A stretch of 64,000 nt of DNA from Archivesica marissinica (Eukaryota; Mollusca; Bivalvia; Venerida; Vesicomyidae): positions 37,308,234 through 37,372,233 of the forward strand of contig CM026400.1 of the NCBI GenBank assembly GCA_014843695.1, read 5' to 3'. Below, one piece after another: positions 23,641-36,829 of this stretch; within the stretch, counting starts at the first letter, position 1, and every line of letters starts with the position of its first letter. The notes under the pieces are model-generated. The model worked only from the letters and a program-made list of their open reading frames with translations. It was not told the DNA's origin and did not search any database. A program made the translations under genes and the position numbers.

Positions 23641-26600
23641 TGTTTTTGGTTCTTGCCAGTCATCTAGCAGATACATGTCTACAACAGTCGTTCAGGTGCC
23701 CCAGTATCTAGCCTGAAACATGTCTACAACAGGACGTTCAAGTGCCCAGTCATCTAGCCTGATACATGTCTACAACAGACGTTCAATGCCCCAGTTATCT
23801 AGCCTGAATATGTCTACTACAGACGTTCCAGTGCACCAGTCATCTTGCCTGAAACATGTCTACAACAGATGTTCCAATGCCTGCCAGTCATCTAGCCTGA
23901 ATCATGTCTACAACAGACGTTCCAGTGCACAAGTCATCTAGCCTGATACATGTCTACAACAGACGTTCAAGTGCCCCAGTCATCTAGCCTGAAACAGGTC
24001 TACAACAGACGTTCCAATGCCCCAGTTATCTAGCCTGAAACATGTCTACAACAGACGTTCTAATGCCCCATTCATCTTGACTGAAACATGTCTACAACAG
24101 ACGTTCCAATGCCCCAGTTATCTAGCCTGAAACATGTCTACAACAGACGTTCCAATGCCCCATTCATCTTGCCTGAAACATGTCTACAACAGACGTTCCA
24201 ATGCCCAAGTCATCTAGCCTGAAACATGTCTACAACAGACGTTCCAGTGCCCCAGTCATCTAGCCTGAAACATGTCTACAACAGACGTTCCAGTGCCTCA
24301 GTCATCTAGCCTGACACATGTCTACAACAGACTTCCAAAAAACAGACAAATGCCCCAGTCATCTGGCCTGAATCATGTCTACAACAGATGTTTCAATGCT
24401 CCAGTCATCTAGCCTGAATCATGCGTACACCATACGTTCCAATGCCCCAGTCATCTAGCCTGAATCATGTCTACAACAGACGTTCCAATGCCCCAGTCAT
24501 CTGGCCTGAAACATGTCTACAACAGACGTTCCAATGCCCCAATTATCTAGCCTGAATCATGTCTACTACAGACGTTCCAATACCCCAGTCATCTTGCCTG
24601 AAACATGTCACCAACAGACGATCCAATGCCAGAGTCATCTTGCCTGAAACATGTCTATAACAATCGTTCCAATGCCCCAGTCATCTAGCCTGAATCATGT
24701 CTACAACAGACGATCCAGTGCCCCAGTCATCTAGCCTGAAACATGTCTACAACAGACGTTCAAGTGCCCCAGTCATCTGGCCTGAAACATGTCTACAACA
24801 GACGTTCCAATGCCCCAGTCATCTAGCTTGAAACATGTCTACAACAGACGTTCCAGTGCCCCAGTCATCTAGCCTGAAACATGTCTACAACAGACGTTCA
24901 AGTGCCCCAGTCATCATGTCTGAAACATGTCTACAACACTCGTTCCAGTGCCCCAGTCATCTTGCATGAATCATTTCTTCAACAGGCGTTCCAATGCCAC
25001 AGTCCCATCTAGCCTGAAATGTATACAACAGACGTTCAAGTGCCCAGTAATCTAGCCTGAACATGTCTACACACACTAGTTCCAGTGCCCGAGTATATCT
25101 AGCCTGAAATATGTCTACAACAGACGTTCAATGCCACAGCCATCAAGCCCGCCACATGTCTACAAACAGCATTCCAGTGCCCCAGTCATCTAGCCTGAAA
25201 CATGTCTACAACAGACGTTCAAGTGCCCCAGTCATCTAGCCTGAAACATGTCTACAACAGACGTTCCAATGACCGAGTTATCTAGCCTGAAATATGTCTA
25301 CAACAGACGTCCCAATGCCCCAGTCATCTAGCCTGAAACATGTCTACAACAGACGTTCAAGTGCCCCAGTCATCTAGCCTGAATCATGTCTACAACAGTC
25401 GTTCCAATGCCCGAGTTATCTAGCCTGAAATATGTCTACCACAGACGTCCCAATGCCCCAGTCATCTAGCCTGAAACATGTCTACAATAGACGATCAATG
25501 CCCCATTCGTCTTGCCTGAAACATGTCTACAACAGACGTTCCAATGCCCCAGTTATCTAGCCTGAAACATGTCTACAACAGACGTTCCAATGCCCCATTC
25601 ATCTTGCCTGAAACATGTCTACAACAGATGTCCCAATGCCCCAGTCATCTAGCCTGAAACATGTCTACAACAGACGTTCCAATGCCCCAGTCATCTAGCT
25701 TGAATCATGTCTAAAACAGAGTTCCAATGCCGAGTTATAGCCTGAAATATGTTTACAACAGACGTTCCATGCCCCATTCATTGCCTGAAACATGTCTACA
25801 ACAGACGTTCCAATGCCCCAGTCACTAGCCTGAAAGTGTCTACAACAGACGTTCCAGTGCCCAGTCATATATCCTGAAACATGTCTACAACAGATGTTTC
25901 AATGCCCCAGTCATTAGCCTGAATCATGCCTACAAAATACGTTCCAATGCCCCAGTCATCTAGCCTGAATCATGTCTACAACAGACTTTCCAATGTACGA
26001 GTTATTTTTCCTGAAACATGTCTAAAACAGTCGTTCCAATGCCCCATTTATCTTGTCTGAATCATGTCTACAACAGACGTTCCAATGCCCCAGTCATCTA
26101 GCCTGAATCATGTCTACAACAGACGTTCCAGTGCCCCAGTCATCTAGCCTGAATCATTTCTACAACAGGGGTTCCAGTGCCTCAGTCATCTAGCCTGAAA
26201 CATGTCTACAACAGACGTTCAAGTGCCCCAGTCATCATGTCTGAAACATGTATATAACACTCGTTCCAGTGCCCCAGTCATCTTGCCTGAATAATGTCTT
26301 CAACAGACGTTCCAATGCCACAGCCATCAAGCCCGCAACATGTCTACAACAGACATTCCAGTGCCCCAGTGATCTATCCTGAAACATGTCTACAACAGAC
26401 GTTCAAGTGCCCGAGTTATCTAGCCTGAAATATGTCTACAACAGACGTTCCAATGCCCGAGTTATCTAGCCTGAAATATGTCTACAACAGACGTTCAAGT
26501 GTCCCATTCATCTTGCCTGAAACATGTCTACAACAGACGTTCCAATGCCGAGTTATCTAGCCTGAAATATGTCTAAACAGAGTTCCAATGCCACAGTCAT

Positions 26601-26830
26601 CTAGACTGAAACATGTCTACAATAGGACGTTCAATCCCAGTTATCTTGCTGAAACAGTCTACAACAGACGTTCAAGTGCCCCAGTCATCTAGCTGAAACG
26701 TGTCTACAACAGACGTTCCAGTGCCCCAGGTATCTTGCCTGATCATTTCTACAACAGTCGTTCCAGTGCCCAGTCTCTAGCTGTGATCATGTCTAAACAG
26801 ACGTCCAATGCCCAGTCATCTGGCCTTAAA
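23641..26830 (+). repeat. Disturbed array stretch with several indel-rich patches
   Basis: The stretch opens with TTTTTGGTTCTTG at about 23642-23654, which does not belong to the monomer. Deletion-rich patches follow at about 23690-23900, 25000-25150, 25480-25930 and 26540-26820; near 24330-24350 ACTTCCAAAAAACAG is an odd insertion. Between patches the HOR order is recognisable, including the trio block at about 24915 and 26230. The part from about 24870 to 26400 matches 36840-38300 at an offset of about 11.85 kb. No gene or mobile element is evident. Confidence 0.75.
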
Positions 26831-27300
26831 CATGTCTACAACAGATGTTTCAATGCCCCAGTCATCTAGCCTGAATCATGCCTACACCATACGTTCCAAT
26901 GCCCCAGTCATCTAGCCTGAATCATGTCTACAACAGACTTTCCAATGCCCAAGTTATCTTGCCTGAAACATGACTAAAACAGTCGTTGCAATGCCCCAGT
27001 CATCTAGTCTGAATCATGTCTACAACAGACGTTACAATGCCCCAGTCAACTAGCCTGAATTATGTCTACAACAGACGTTCCAATGCCACAGTCATCTGGC
27101 CTGAAACATGTCTACAACATATGTTTCAATGCCCCAGTCATCTAGCCTGAATCATGCCTACACCATACGTTCCAATGCCCCAGTCATTTAGCCTGAATCA
27201 TGTCTACAACAGACGTTCCAATGCCCTAGTCATCTGGCCTGAACCATGTCTACAACAGATGTTTCAATGCCCCAGTCATCTTGCCTGAAACATGTCTACA
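26830..27300 (+). repeat. Array segment leading into the 3.9-kb block
   Basis: A run of GATGTTTC, CCTACACCATAC, ACTTTCC, AAAACAGTC, GTCTGAATC and GAATTATG monomers in the usual order. One HOR sub-cycle is repeated from about 27110. Nothing besides repeat is seen. Confidence 0.8.
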
Positions 27301-30300
27301 ACAGACGTGCCAATGCCCCAGTCACGTGCCTGAATCATGTCTATAACAGACGTTCCAATGACCCAGTCATCTAGCCTGAAACATGTCTACAACAGACGTT
27401 CCAGTGCCCCAGTCATCTAGCCTGAAACATGTCTACAACAGACGTTCCAGTGCCCCAGTCATCTAGCCTGAAACATGTCTACAACAGACGTTCCAGTGCC
27501 TCAGTCATCTAGCCTGAAACATGTCTACAACAGACGTTCCAATGCCCCAGTTATCTAGCTTGAATCATGTCTAAAACAGACGTTCCAATGCCCCAGTCAT
27601 CTGGCCTGAATCATGTCTACAACAGACATTCCATTGCCCCAGTCATCTAGCCTGAATCATTTCTACAACAGACGTTCCAATAACCCAGTCATCAGGCCTG
27701 AAACATGTCTACAACAGATGTTTCAATGCCCCAGTCATCTTGCCTGAAACATGTCTATAACAGACGTTCCAATGACCCAGTCATATAGCCTGAAACATGT
27801 CTACAACAGTCGTTCCAGTGCCCCAGTCATCTTGCCTGAATAATGTCTTCAACAGACGTTCCAATGCCACAGCCATCAAGCCCGCAACATGTCTACAACA
27901 GACATTCCAGTGCCCCAGTCATCTAGCCTGAAACATGTCTACAACAGACGTTCAAGTGCCCCAGTCATCTAGCCTGAAACATGTCTACAACAGACGTTCC
28001 AATGCCCGAGTTATCTAGCCTGAAATATGTCTACAACAGACGTACCAATGCCCCAGTCATCTAGCCTGAAACATGTCTACAACAGACGTTCAAGTGCCCC
28101 AGTCCTCTAACCTGAAACATGTCTACAACAGACGTTCCAATGCCCGAGTTATCTAGCCTGAAATATGTCTACAACAGACGTCCCAATGCCCCAGTCATCT
28201 AGCCTGAAACATGTCTACAATAGACGTTCCAATGCCCCATTCATCTTGCCTGAAACATGTCTACAACAGACGTTCCAATGCCCCAGTCATCTAGCCTGAA
28301 ACGTGTCTACAACAGACGTTCCAGTGCCCCAGTCATCTTGCCTGAAACATGTCTACAACACTCGTTCCAGTGCCCCAGTCATCTAGCCTGAAACATGTCT
28401 ACAACAGACGTTCCAATGCCTGCCCAAGTCATCTAGCCTGAATCATGTCTACAACAGACGTTCCAATGCCCCAGTCATCTAGCGTGAATCATGTCTACAA
28501 CAGACGTTCCAATGCCCCAGTCATCTGGCCTGAAACATGTCTACAACAGATGTTTCAATGCCCCAGTCATCTAGCCTGAATCATGCCTACACCATACGTT
28601 CCAATGCCCCAGTCATCTAGCCTGAATCATGTCTACAACAGACGTTCCAATGCCCAAGTCATCTAGTCTGAATCATGTCTACAACAGACGTTCCAATGCC
28701 CCAGACAACTAGCCTGAATTATGTCTACAACAGACGTTCCAATGCCCCAGTCATCTGGCCTGAAACATGTCTACAACAGATGTTCCAATGCCCCAGTCAT
28801 CTAGCCTGAATCATGTCTACAACAGACGTTCCAATGCCCCAGTCATCTGCTGAAACATGTCTACAACAGACGTTCCAATGCCCCAGTTATCTAGCCTGAA
28901 ACATGTCTACAACAGACGTTCCAATGCCCCATTCATCTTGCCTGAAACATGTCTACAACAGACGTTCCAATGCCCCAGTCATCTAGCCTGAAACATGTCT
29001 ACAACAGACGTTCCAGTGCCCCAGTCATCTAGCCTGAAACATGTCTACAACAGACGTTCCAGTGCCCCAGTCATCTAGCCTGAAACATGTCTACAACAGA
29101 CGTTCCAATGCCCCAGTCATCTAGCTTGAATCATGTCTACAACAGACGTTCCAATGCACGAGTTATCTAGCCTGAAATATGTCTACAACAGACGTTCCAA
29201 TGCCCCATTCATCTTGCCTGAAACATGTCTACAACAGACGTTCCAATGCCCCAGTCATCTAGCCTGAAACGTGTCTACAACAGACGTTCCAGTGCCCCAG
29301 TCATCTATCCTGAAACATGTCTACAACAGATGTTTCAATGCCCCAGTCATCTAGCCTGAATCAAGCCTACAACATACGTTCCAATGCCCCAGTCATCTAG
29401 CCTGAATCATGTCTACAACAGACTTTCCAATGCCCCAGTTATTTTGCCTGAAACATGTCTAAAACAGTCGTTTCAATGCCCCAGTCATCTAGTCTGAATC
29501 ATGTCTACAACAGACGTTCCAATGCCTGCCCCAGTCATCTAGCCTGAATCATGTCTACAACAGACGTTCCAATGCCCCAGTCATCTAGCCTGAATCATTT
29601 CTAAAACAGACGTTCCAATACCCCAGTCATCTGGCCTGAAACATGTCTACAACAGATGTTTCAATGCCCAAGTCATCTTGCCTGAAACATGTCTATAACA
29701 GACGTTCCAATGACCCAGTCATATAGCCTGAAACAGGTCTACAACATTCGTTCCAGTGCCCCAGTCATCTAGCCTGAAACATGTCTACAACAGACGTTCC
29801 AGTGCCCCAGTCATCTAGCCTGAAACATGTCTACAACAGAGGTTCCAGTGCCTCAGTCATCTAGCCTGAAACATGTCTACAACAGACGTTCAAGTGCCCC
29901 AGTCATCTAGCCTGAAACATGTCTACAACAGACGTCCCAATGCCCCAGTCATCTAGCCTGAAACATGTCTACAATAGACGTTCCAATGCCCCATTCATCT
30001 TGCCTGAAACATGTCTACAACAGGCGTTCCAATGCCCCAGTCATCTAGCCTGAAACGTGTCTACAACAGACGTTCCAGTGCCCCAGTCATCTTGCCTGAA
30101 ACATGTCTACAACACTCGTTCCAGTGCCCCAGTCATCTAGCCTGATAACATGTCTACAACAGACGTTCCAATGCCTGCCCAAGTCTTCTAGCCTGAATCA
30201 TGTCTACAACAGACGTTCCAATGCCCGAGTCATCTAGCTTGAATCATGTCTACAACAGAGGTTCCAATGCCCCAGTCATCTGGCCTGAAACATGTCTACA

Positions 30301-31290
30301 ACAGATGTTTCAATGCCCCAGTCATCTAGCCTGAATCATGCCTACACCATACGTTCCAATGCCCCAGTCATCTAGCCTGAATCATGTCTACAACAGACTT
30401 TCCAATGCCCAAGTTATCTTGCCTGAAACATGTCTAAAACAGTCGTTCCAATGCCCCAGTCATCTCGTCTGAATCATGTCTACAACAGACGTTCCAATGC
30501 CTGCCCCAGTCATCTAGCCTGAATCATGTCTACAACAGACGTTCCAATGCCCCAGTCATCTAGCCTGAATCATTTCTACAACAGACGTTCCAATACCCCA
30601 GTCATCTGGCCTGAAACATGTCTACAACAGATGTTTCAATGCCCCAGTCATCTTGCCTGAAACATGTCTATAACAGACGTTCCAATGACCCAGTCATATA
30701 GCCTGAAACATGTCTACAACAGTCGTTCCAGTGCCCCAGTCATCTAGCCTGAAACATGTCTACAACAGACGTTCCAGTGCCCCAGTCATCTAGCCTGAAA
30801 CATGTCTACAACAGACGTGCCAATGACCCAGTCATCGTGCCTGAATCATGTCTATAACAGACGTTCCAATGACCCAGTCATCTAGCCTGAAACATGTCTA
30901 CAACAGACGTTCCAGTGCCCCAGTCATCTAGCCTGAAACATGTCTACAACAGACGTTCCAATGCCCCATTTATCTAGCCTGAATCATGTCTACTACAGAC
31001 GTTCCAATGCCCCAGTCATCTTGCCTGAAACATGTCACCAACAGACGATCCAATGCCAGAGTCATCTTGCCTGAAACATGTATATAACAAACGTTCTAAT
31101 GCCCCAGTCATCTAGCCTGAAACATGTCTACAACAGATGTTTCAATGCCCCAATCATCTAGCCTGAATCATGCCTACACCATACGTTCCAATGCCCCAGT
31201 CATCTAGCCTGAATCATGTCTACAACAGACTTTCCAATGCCCAAGTTATCTTGCCTGAAACATGTCTAAAACAGTCGTTCCAGTGCCCCA
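27300..31290 (+). repeat. 3.9-kb block, copy A (partner 32870-36810)
   Basis: Monomer order matches 32870-36810. Anchors are the CTAAAACAGA monomer at 27571 and 33144, TGCCCAAGTC at 28421 and 33994, and TGCCCAAGTC at 28651 and 34224, all at offset 5573. After a 2-bp loss near 28849 the offset is 5575 (ATTCATC at 28931 and 34506). CATCTCGTCT at 30461 and 35984 gives 5523, and ACGTTCTAAT at 31091 and 36613 gives 5522. The 52-bp shift is explained by one monomer plus the 4-bp insertion missing from copy B and two 1-bp indels. Copy A keeps all diagnostic variants through 28980-29760. Confidence 0.88.
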
Positions 31291-32870
31291 GTCATCTAGC
31301 CTGAAACATGTCTACAACAGACGTTCCAGTGCCCCAGTCATCTAGCCTGAAACATGTCTACAACAGACGTTCAAGTGCCCCAGTCATCTAGTCTGAAACA
31401 TGTCTACAACAGACGTTCCAATGCCCCAGTCATCTTGCCTGAATCATGTCTACAACAGACGTTCCAATGCCCCAGTCATCTAGCCTGAAACATGTCTACA
31501 ACAGACGTTCCAGTGCCCCAGTCATCTAGCCTGAAACATGTCTACAACAGACGTTCAAGTGCCCCAGTCATCTAGCCTGAATATGTCTACAACAACGTTC
31601 AATGCCATCTGCCTGAAATGTCTACACAGACTTCCATGCTTGTTTGTTGCCCCAGTCATCTGCTGAATCATCTAAACAGACGTTCCATGCCCAGTCATCT
31701 AGCCTGAATCATGTCTACAACAGACGTTCCAATGCCCCAGTCATCTAGCCTGAATCATGTCTACAACAGACGTTCAATGCCCCAGTCATCTAGCCTGAAA
31801 CATGTCTACAACAGACGTTCCAGTGCCCCAGTCATCTTGCCTGAAACATGTCTACAACAGTCGTTCCAGTGCCCCAGTCATCTTGCCTGAATCATGTCTA
31901 CAACAGACGTTCCAATGCCCCAGTCATCTAGCCTGAAACATGTCTACAACAGACGTTCCAGTGCCCCAGTCATCTAGCCTGAAACATGTCTACAACAGAC
32001 GTTCCAATGCCCGAGTTATCTAGCCTGAAATATGTCTACAACAGACGTCCCAATGCCCCAGTCATCTAGCCTGAAACATGTCTACAACAGACGTTCAAGT
32101 GCCCCAGTCATCTAGCCTGAAACATGTCTACAACAGACGTTCCAATGCCCGAGTTATCTAGCCTGAAATATGTCTACAACAGACGTCCCAATGCCCCAGT
32201 CATCTAGCCTGAAACATGTCTACAATAGACGTTCCAATGCCCCATTCATCTTGCCTGAAACATGTCTACAACAGACGTTCCAATGCCCCAGTCATCTAGC
32301 CTGAAACATGTCTACAACAGACGTTCCAATGCCTACCCAAGTCATCTAGCCTGAATCATGTCTACAACAGACGTTCCAATGCCCCAGTCATCTAGCTTGA
32401 ATCATGTCTACAACAGACGTTCCAATGCCCCAGTCATCTGGCCTGAAACATGTCTACAACAGATGTTTCAATGCCCCAGTCATCTAGCCTGAATCATGCC
32501 TACACCATACGTTCCAATGCCCCAGTCATCTAGCATGAATCATGTCTACAACAGACTTTCCAATGCCCAAGTTATCTTGCCTGAAACATGTCTAAAACAG
32601 TCGTTCCAATGCCCCAGTCATCTAGTCTGAATCATGTCTACAACAGACGTTCCAATGCCCCAGACAACTAGCCTGAATTATGTCTAAAACAGACGTTCCA
32701 ATGCCCCAGTCATCTGGCCTGAAACATGTCTACAACAGATGTTCCAATGCCCCAGTCATCTAGCATGAATCATGTCTACAACAGACGTTCCAATACCCCA
32801 GTCATCTAGCCTGAATCATGTCTACAACAGACGTTCCAATGCCCCTGTCATCTTGCCTGAAATATGTCTA
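31290..32870 (+). repeat. Spacer array between the 3.9-kb blocks, with a noisy patch
   Basis: From 31290 to about 32020 monomers are close to consensus, broken by an indel-rich patch at about 31577-31695 that includes the out-of-pattern TGCTTGTTTGTTG. From about 32020 the variant series resumes, including CCTACCCAAG, a changed form of the 50-bp monomer, at about 32333. No gene is seen. Confidence 0.75.
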
Positions 32871-35800
32871 CAACAGACGTGCCAATGACCCAGTCATCGT
32901 GCCTGAATCATGTCTATAACAGACGTTCCAATGACCCAGTCATCTGGCCTGAAACATGTCTACAACAGACGTTCCAATGCCCCAGTCATCTAGCCTGAAA
33001 CATGTCTACAACAGACGTTCCAGTGCCCCAGTCATCTAACCTGAAACATGTCTACAACAGACGTTCCAGTGCCTCAGTCATCTAGCCTGAAACATGTCTA
33101 CAACAGACGTTCCAATGCCCCAGTTATCTAGCTTGAATCATGTCTAAAACAGACGTTCCAATGCCCCAGTCATCTGGCCTGAATCATGTCTACAACAGAC
33201 ATTCCATTGCCCCAGTCATCTAGCCTGAATCATTTCTACAACAGACGTTCCAATAACCCAGTCATCAGGCCTGAAACATGTCTACAACAGATGTTTCAAT
33301 GCCCCAGTCATCTTGCCTGAAACATGTCTATAACAGACGTTCCAATGACCCAGTCATATAGCCTGAAACATGTCTACAACAGTCGTTCCAGTGCCCCAGT
33401 CATCTTGCCTGAATAATGTCTTCAACAGACGTTCCAATGCCACAGCCATCAAGCCCGCAACATGTCTACAACAGACATTCCAGTGCCCCAGTCATCTAGC
33501 CTGAAACATGTCTACAACAGACGTTCAAGTGCCCCAGTCATCTAGCCTGAAACATGTCTACAACAGACGTTCCAATGCCCGAGTTATCTAGCCTGAAATA
33601 TGTCTACAACAGACGTACCAATGCCCCAGTCATCTAGCCTGAAACATGTCTACAACAGACGTTCAAGTGCCCCAGTCCTCTAACCTGAAACATGTCTACA
33701 ACAGACGTTCCAATGCCCGAGTTATCTAGCCTGAAATATGTCTACAACAGACGTCCCAATGCCCCAGTCATCTAGCCTGAAACATGTCTACAATAGACGT
33801 TCCAATGCCCCATTCATCTTGCCTGAAACATGTCTACAACAGACGTTCCAATGCCCCAGTCATCTAGCCTGAAACGTGTCTACAACAGACGTTCCAGTGC
33901 CCCAGTCATCTTGCCTGAAACATGTCTACAACACTCGTTCCAGTGCCCCAGTCATCTAGCCTGAAACATGTCTACAACAGACGTTCCAATGCCTGCCCAA
34001 GTCATCTAGCCTGAATCATGTCTACAACAGACGTTCCAATGCCCCAGTCATCTAGCGTGAATCATGTCTACAACAGACGTTCCAATGCCCCAGTCATCTG
34101 GCCTGAAACATGTCTACAACAGATGTTTCAATGCCCCAGTCATCTAGCCTGAATCATGCCTACACCATACGTTCCAATGCCCCAGTCATCTAGCCTGAAT
34201 CATGTCTACAACAGACTTTCCAATGCCCAAGTCATCTAGTCTGAATCATGTCTACAACAGACGTTCCAATGCCCCAGACAACTAGCCTGAATTATGTCTA
34301 CAACAGACGTTCCAATGCCCCAGTCATCTGGCCTGAAACATGTCTACAACAGATGTTCCAATGCTCCAGTCATCTAGCCTGAATCATGTCTACAACAGAC
34401 GTTCCAATACCCCAGTCATCTGGCCTGAAACATGTCTACAACAGACGTTCCAATGCCCCAGTTATCTAGCCTGAAACATGTCTACAACAGACGTTCCAAT
34501 GCACCATTCATCTTGCCTGAAACATGTCTACAACAGACGTTCCAATGCCCCAGTCATCTAGCCTGAAACATGTCTACAACAGACGTTCCAGTGCCCCAGT
34601 CATCTAGCCTGAAACATGTCTACAACAGACGTTCCAATGCCCCAGTCATCTAGCCTGAAACATGTCTACAACAGACGTTCCAATGCCCCAGTCATCTAGC
34701 CTGAATCATGTCTACAACAGACGTTCCAATGCCCCAGTTATCTAGCCTGAAACATGTCTACAACAGACGTTCCAATGCCCCAGTCATCTTGCCTGAAACA
34801 TGTCTACAACAGACGTTCCAATGCCCCAGTCATCTTGCCTGAAACATGTCTACAACAGACGTTCCAATGCCCCAGTCATCTAGCCTGAAACATGTCTACA
34901 ACAGACGTTCCAATGCCCCAGTCATCTAGCCTGAATCATGTCTACAACAGACTTTCCAATGCCCCAGTTATCTGCCTGAAACATGTCTACAACAGACGTT
35001 CCAATGCCCCAGTCATCTAGCCTGAATCATGTCTACAACAGACGTTCCAATGCCCCAGTCATCTAGCCTGAATCATGTCTACAACAGACGTTCCAATGCC
35101 CCAGTCATCTAGCCTGAATCATGTCTAAAACAGACGTTCCAATGCCCCAGTCATCTAGCCTGAAACATGTCTACAACAGACGTTCCAATGCCCCAGTCAT
35201 CTTGCCTGAAACATGTCTACAACAGACGTTCCAATGCCCCAGTCATCTAGCCTGAAACATGTCTACAACAGTCGTTCCAGTGCCCCAGTCATCTAGCCTG
35301 AAACATGTCTACAACAGACGTTCCAGTGCCCCAGTCATCTAGCCTGAAACATGTCTACAACAGAGGTTCCAGTGCCCCAGTCATCTAGCCTGAAACATGT
35401 CTACAACAGACGTTCAAGTGCCCCAGTCATCTAGCCTGAAACATGTCTACAACAGACGTTCCAATGCCCCAGTCATCTAGCCTGAAACATGTCTACAACA
35501 GACGTTCCAATGCCCCATTCATCTAGCCTGAAACATGTCTACAACAGACGTTCCAATGCCCCAGTCATCTAGCCTGAAACGTGTCTACAACAGACGTTCC
35601 AGTGCCCCAGTCATCTTGCCTGAAACATGTCTACAACACTCGTTCCAGTGCCCCAGTCATCTAGCCTGAAACATGTCTACAACAGACGTTCCAATGCCTG
35701 CCCAAGTCATCTAGCCTGAATCATGTCTACAACAGACGTTCCAATGCCCGAGTCATCTAGCTTGAATCATGTCTACAACAGACGTTCCAATGCCCCAGTC

Positions 35801-36810
35801 ATCTGGCCTGAAACATGTCTACAACAGATGTTTCAATGCCCCAGTCATCTAGCCTGAATCATGCCTACACCATACGTTCCAATGCCCCAGTCATCTAGCC
35901 TGAATCATGTCTACAACAGACTTTCCAATGCCCAAGTTATCTTGCCTGAAACATGTCTAAAACAGTCGTTCCAATGCCCCAGTCATCTCGTCTGAATCAT
36001 GTCTACAACAGACGTTCCATGCCTGCCCCAGTCATCTAGCCTGAATCATGTCTACAACAGACGTTCCAATGCCCCAGTCATCTAGCCTGAATCATTTCTA
36101 CAACAGACGTTCCAATACCCCAGTCATCTGGCCTGAAACATGTCTACAACAGACGTTTCAATGCCCCAGTCATCTTGCCTGAAACATGTCTATAACAGAC
36201 GTTCCAATGACCCAGTCATATAGCCTGAAACATGTCTACAACAGTCGTTCCAGTGCCCCAGTCATCTAGCCTGAAACATGTCTACAACAGACGTTCCAGT
36301 GCCCCAGTCATCTAGCCTGAAACATGTCTACAACAGACGTGCCAATGACCCAGTCATCGTGCCTGAATCATGTCTATAACAGACGTTCCAATGACCCAGT
36401 CATCTAGCCTGAAACATGTCTACAACAGACGTTCCAGTGCCCCAGTCATCTAGCCTGAAACATGTCTACAACAGACGTTCCAATGCCCCATTTATCTAGC
36501 CTGAATCATGTCTACTACAGACGTTCCAATGCCCCAGTCATCTTGCCTGAAACATGTCACCAACAGACGATCCAATGCCAGAGTCATCTTGCCTGAAACA
36601 TGTATATAACAAACGTTCTAATGCCCCAGTCATCTAGCCTGAAACATGTCTACAACAGATGTTTCAATGCCCCAATCATCTAGCCTGAATCATGCCTACA
36701 CCATACGTTCCAATGCCCCAGTCATCTAGCCTGAATCATGTCTACAACAGACTTTCCAATGCCCAAGTTATCTTGCCTGAAACATGTCTAAAACAGTCGT
36801 TCCAGTGCCC
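32870..36810 (+). repeat. 3.9-kb block, copy B (partner 27300-31290)
   Basis: Aligned to copy A throughout at offsets of 5522-5575. Its flanks are near identical to copy A, sharing rare variants such as GTCCTCTAAC (28098 and 33672), GCGTGAATC and GTTCTAATG. The middle, about 34600-35280, keeps the same number of monomers less one but has lost most diagnostic variants to the consensus base. Confidence 0.88.
34600..35280 (+). repeat. Consensus-smoothed stretch inside copy B
   Basis: Copy A at the matching place (about 29030-29750) has CACGAGTTATC, GAAATATG, AAACGTG, GATGTTTC, CAAGCCTACAACATAC, GTCTGAATC, a 50-bp monomer, CATTTCTAAAAC and CTATAACAGAC. Here nearly all of these are the consensus base, while a few variants survive at the expected positions: GTTATC, TTGCC, ACTTTCC and CTAAAAC. 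The result looks like an average of several monomers laid over a real backbone. Gene conversion or consensus-calling smoothing could both produce it. Confidence 0.7.
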
Positions 36811-36829
36811 CAGTCATCTAGCCTGAAAC

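Noticed and set aside
23641..26830. Transposon insertion
   Set aside because: Apart from about 13 odd bases, everything in the disturbed stretch is recognisable satellite; there are no terminal repeats, target duplications or transposase-like frames.
31075..31095. TATATAAC as a possible TATA box
   Set aside because: It is a one-base variant of the recurring TATAACAAAC monomer, repeated at 36603 and 39361, with no promoter context or downstream gene.
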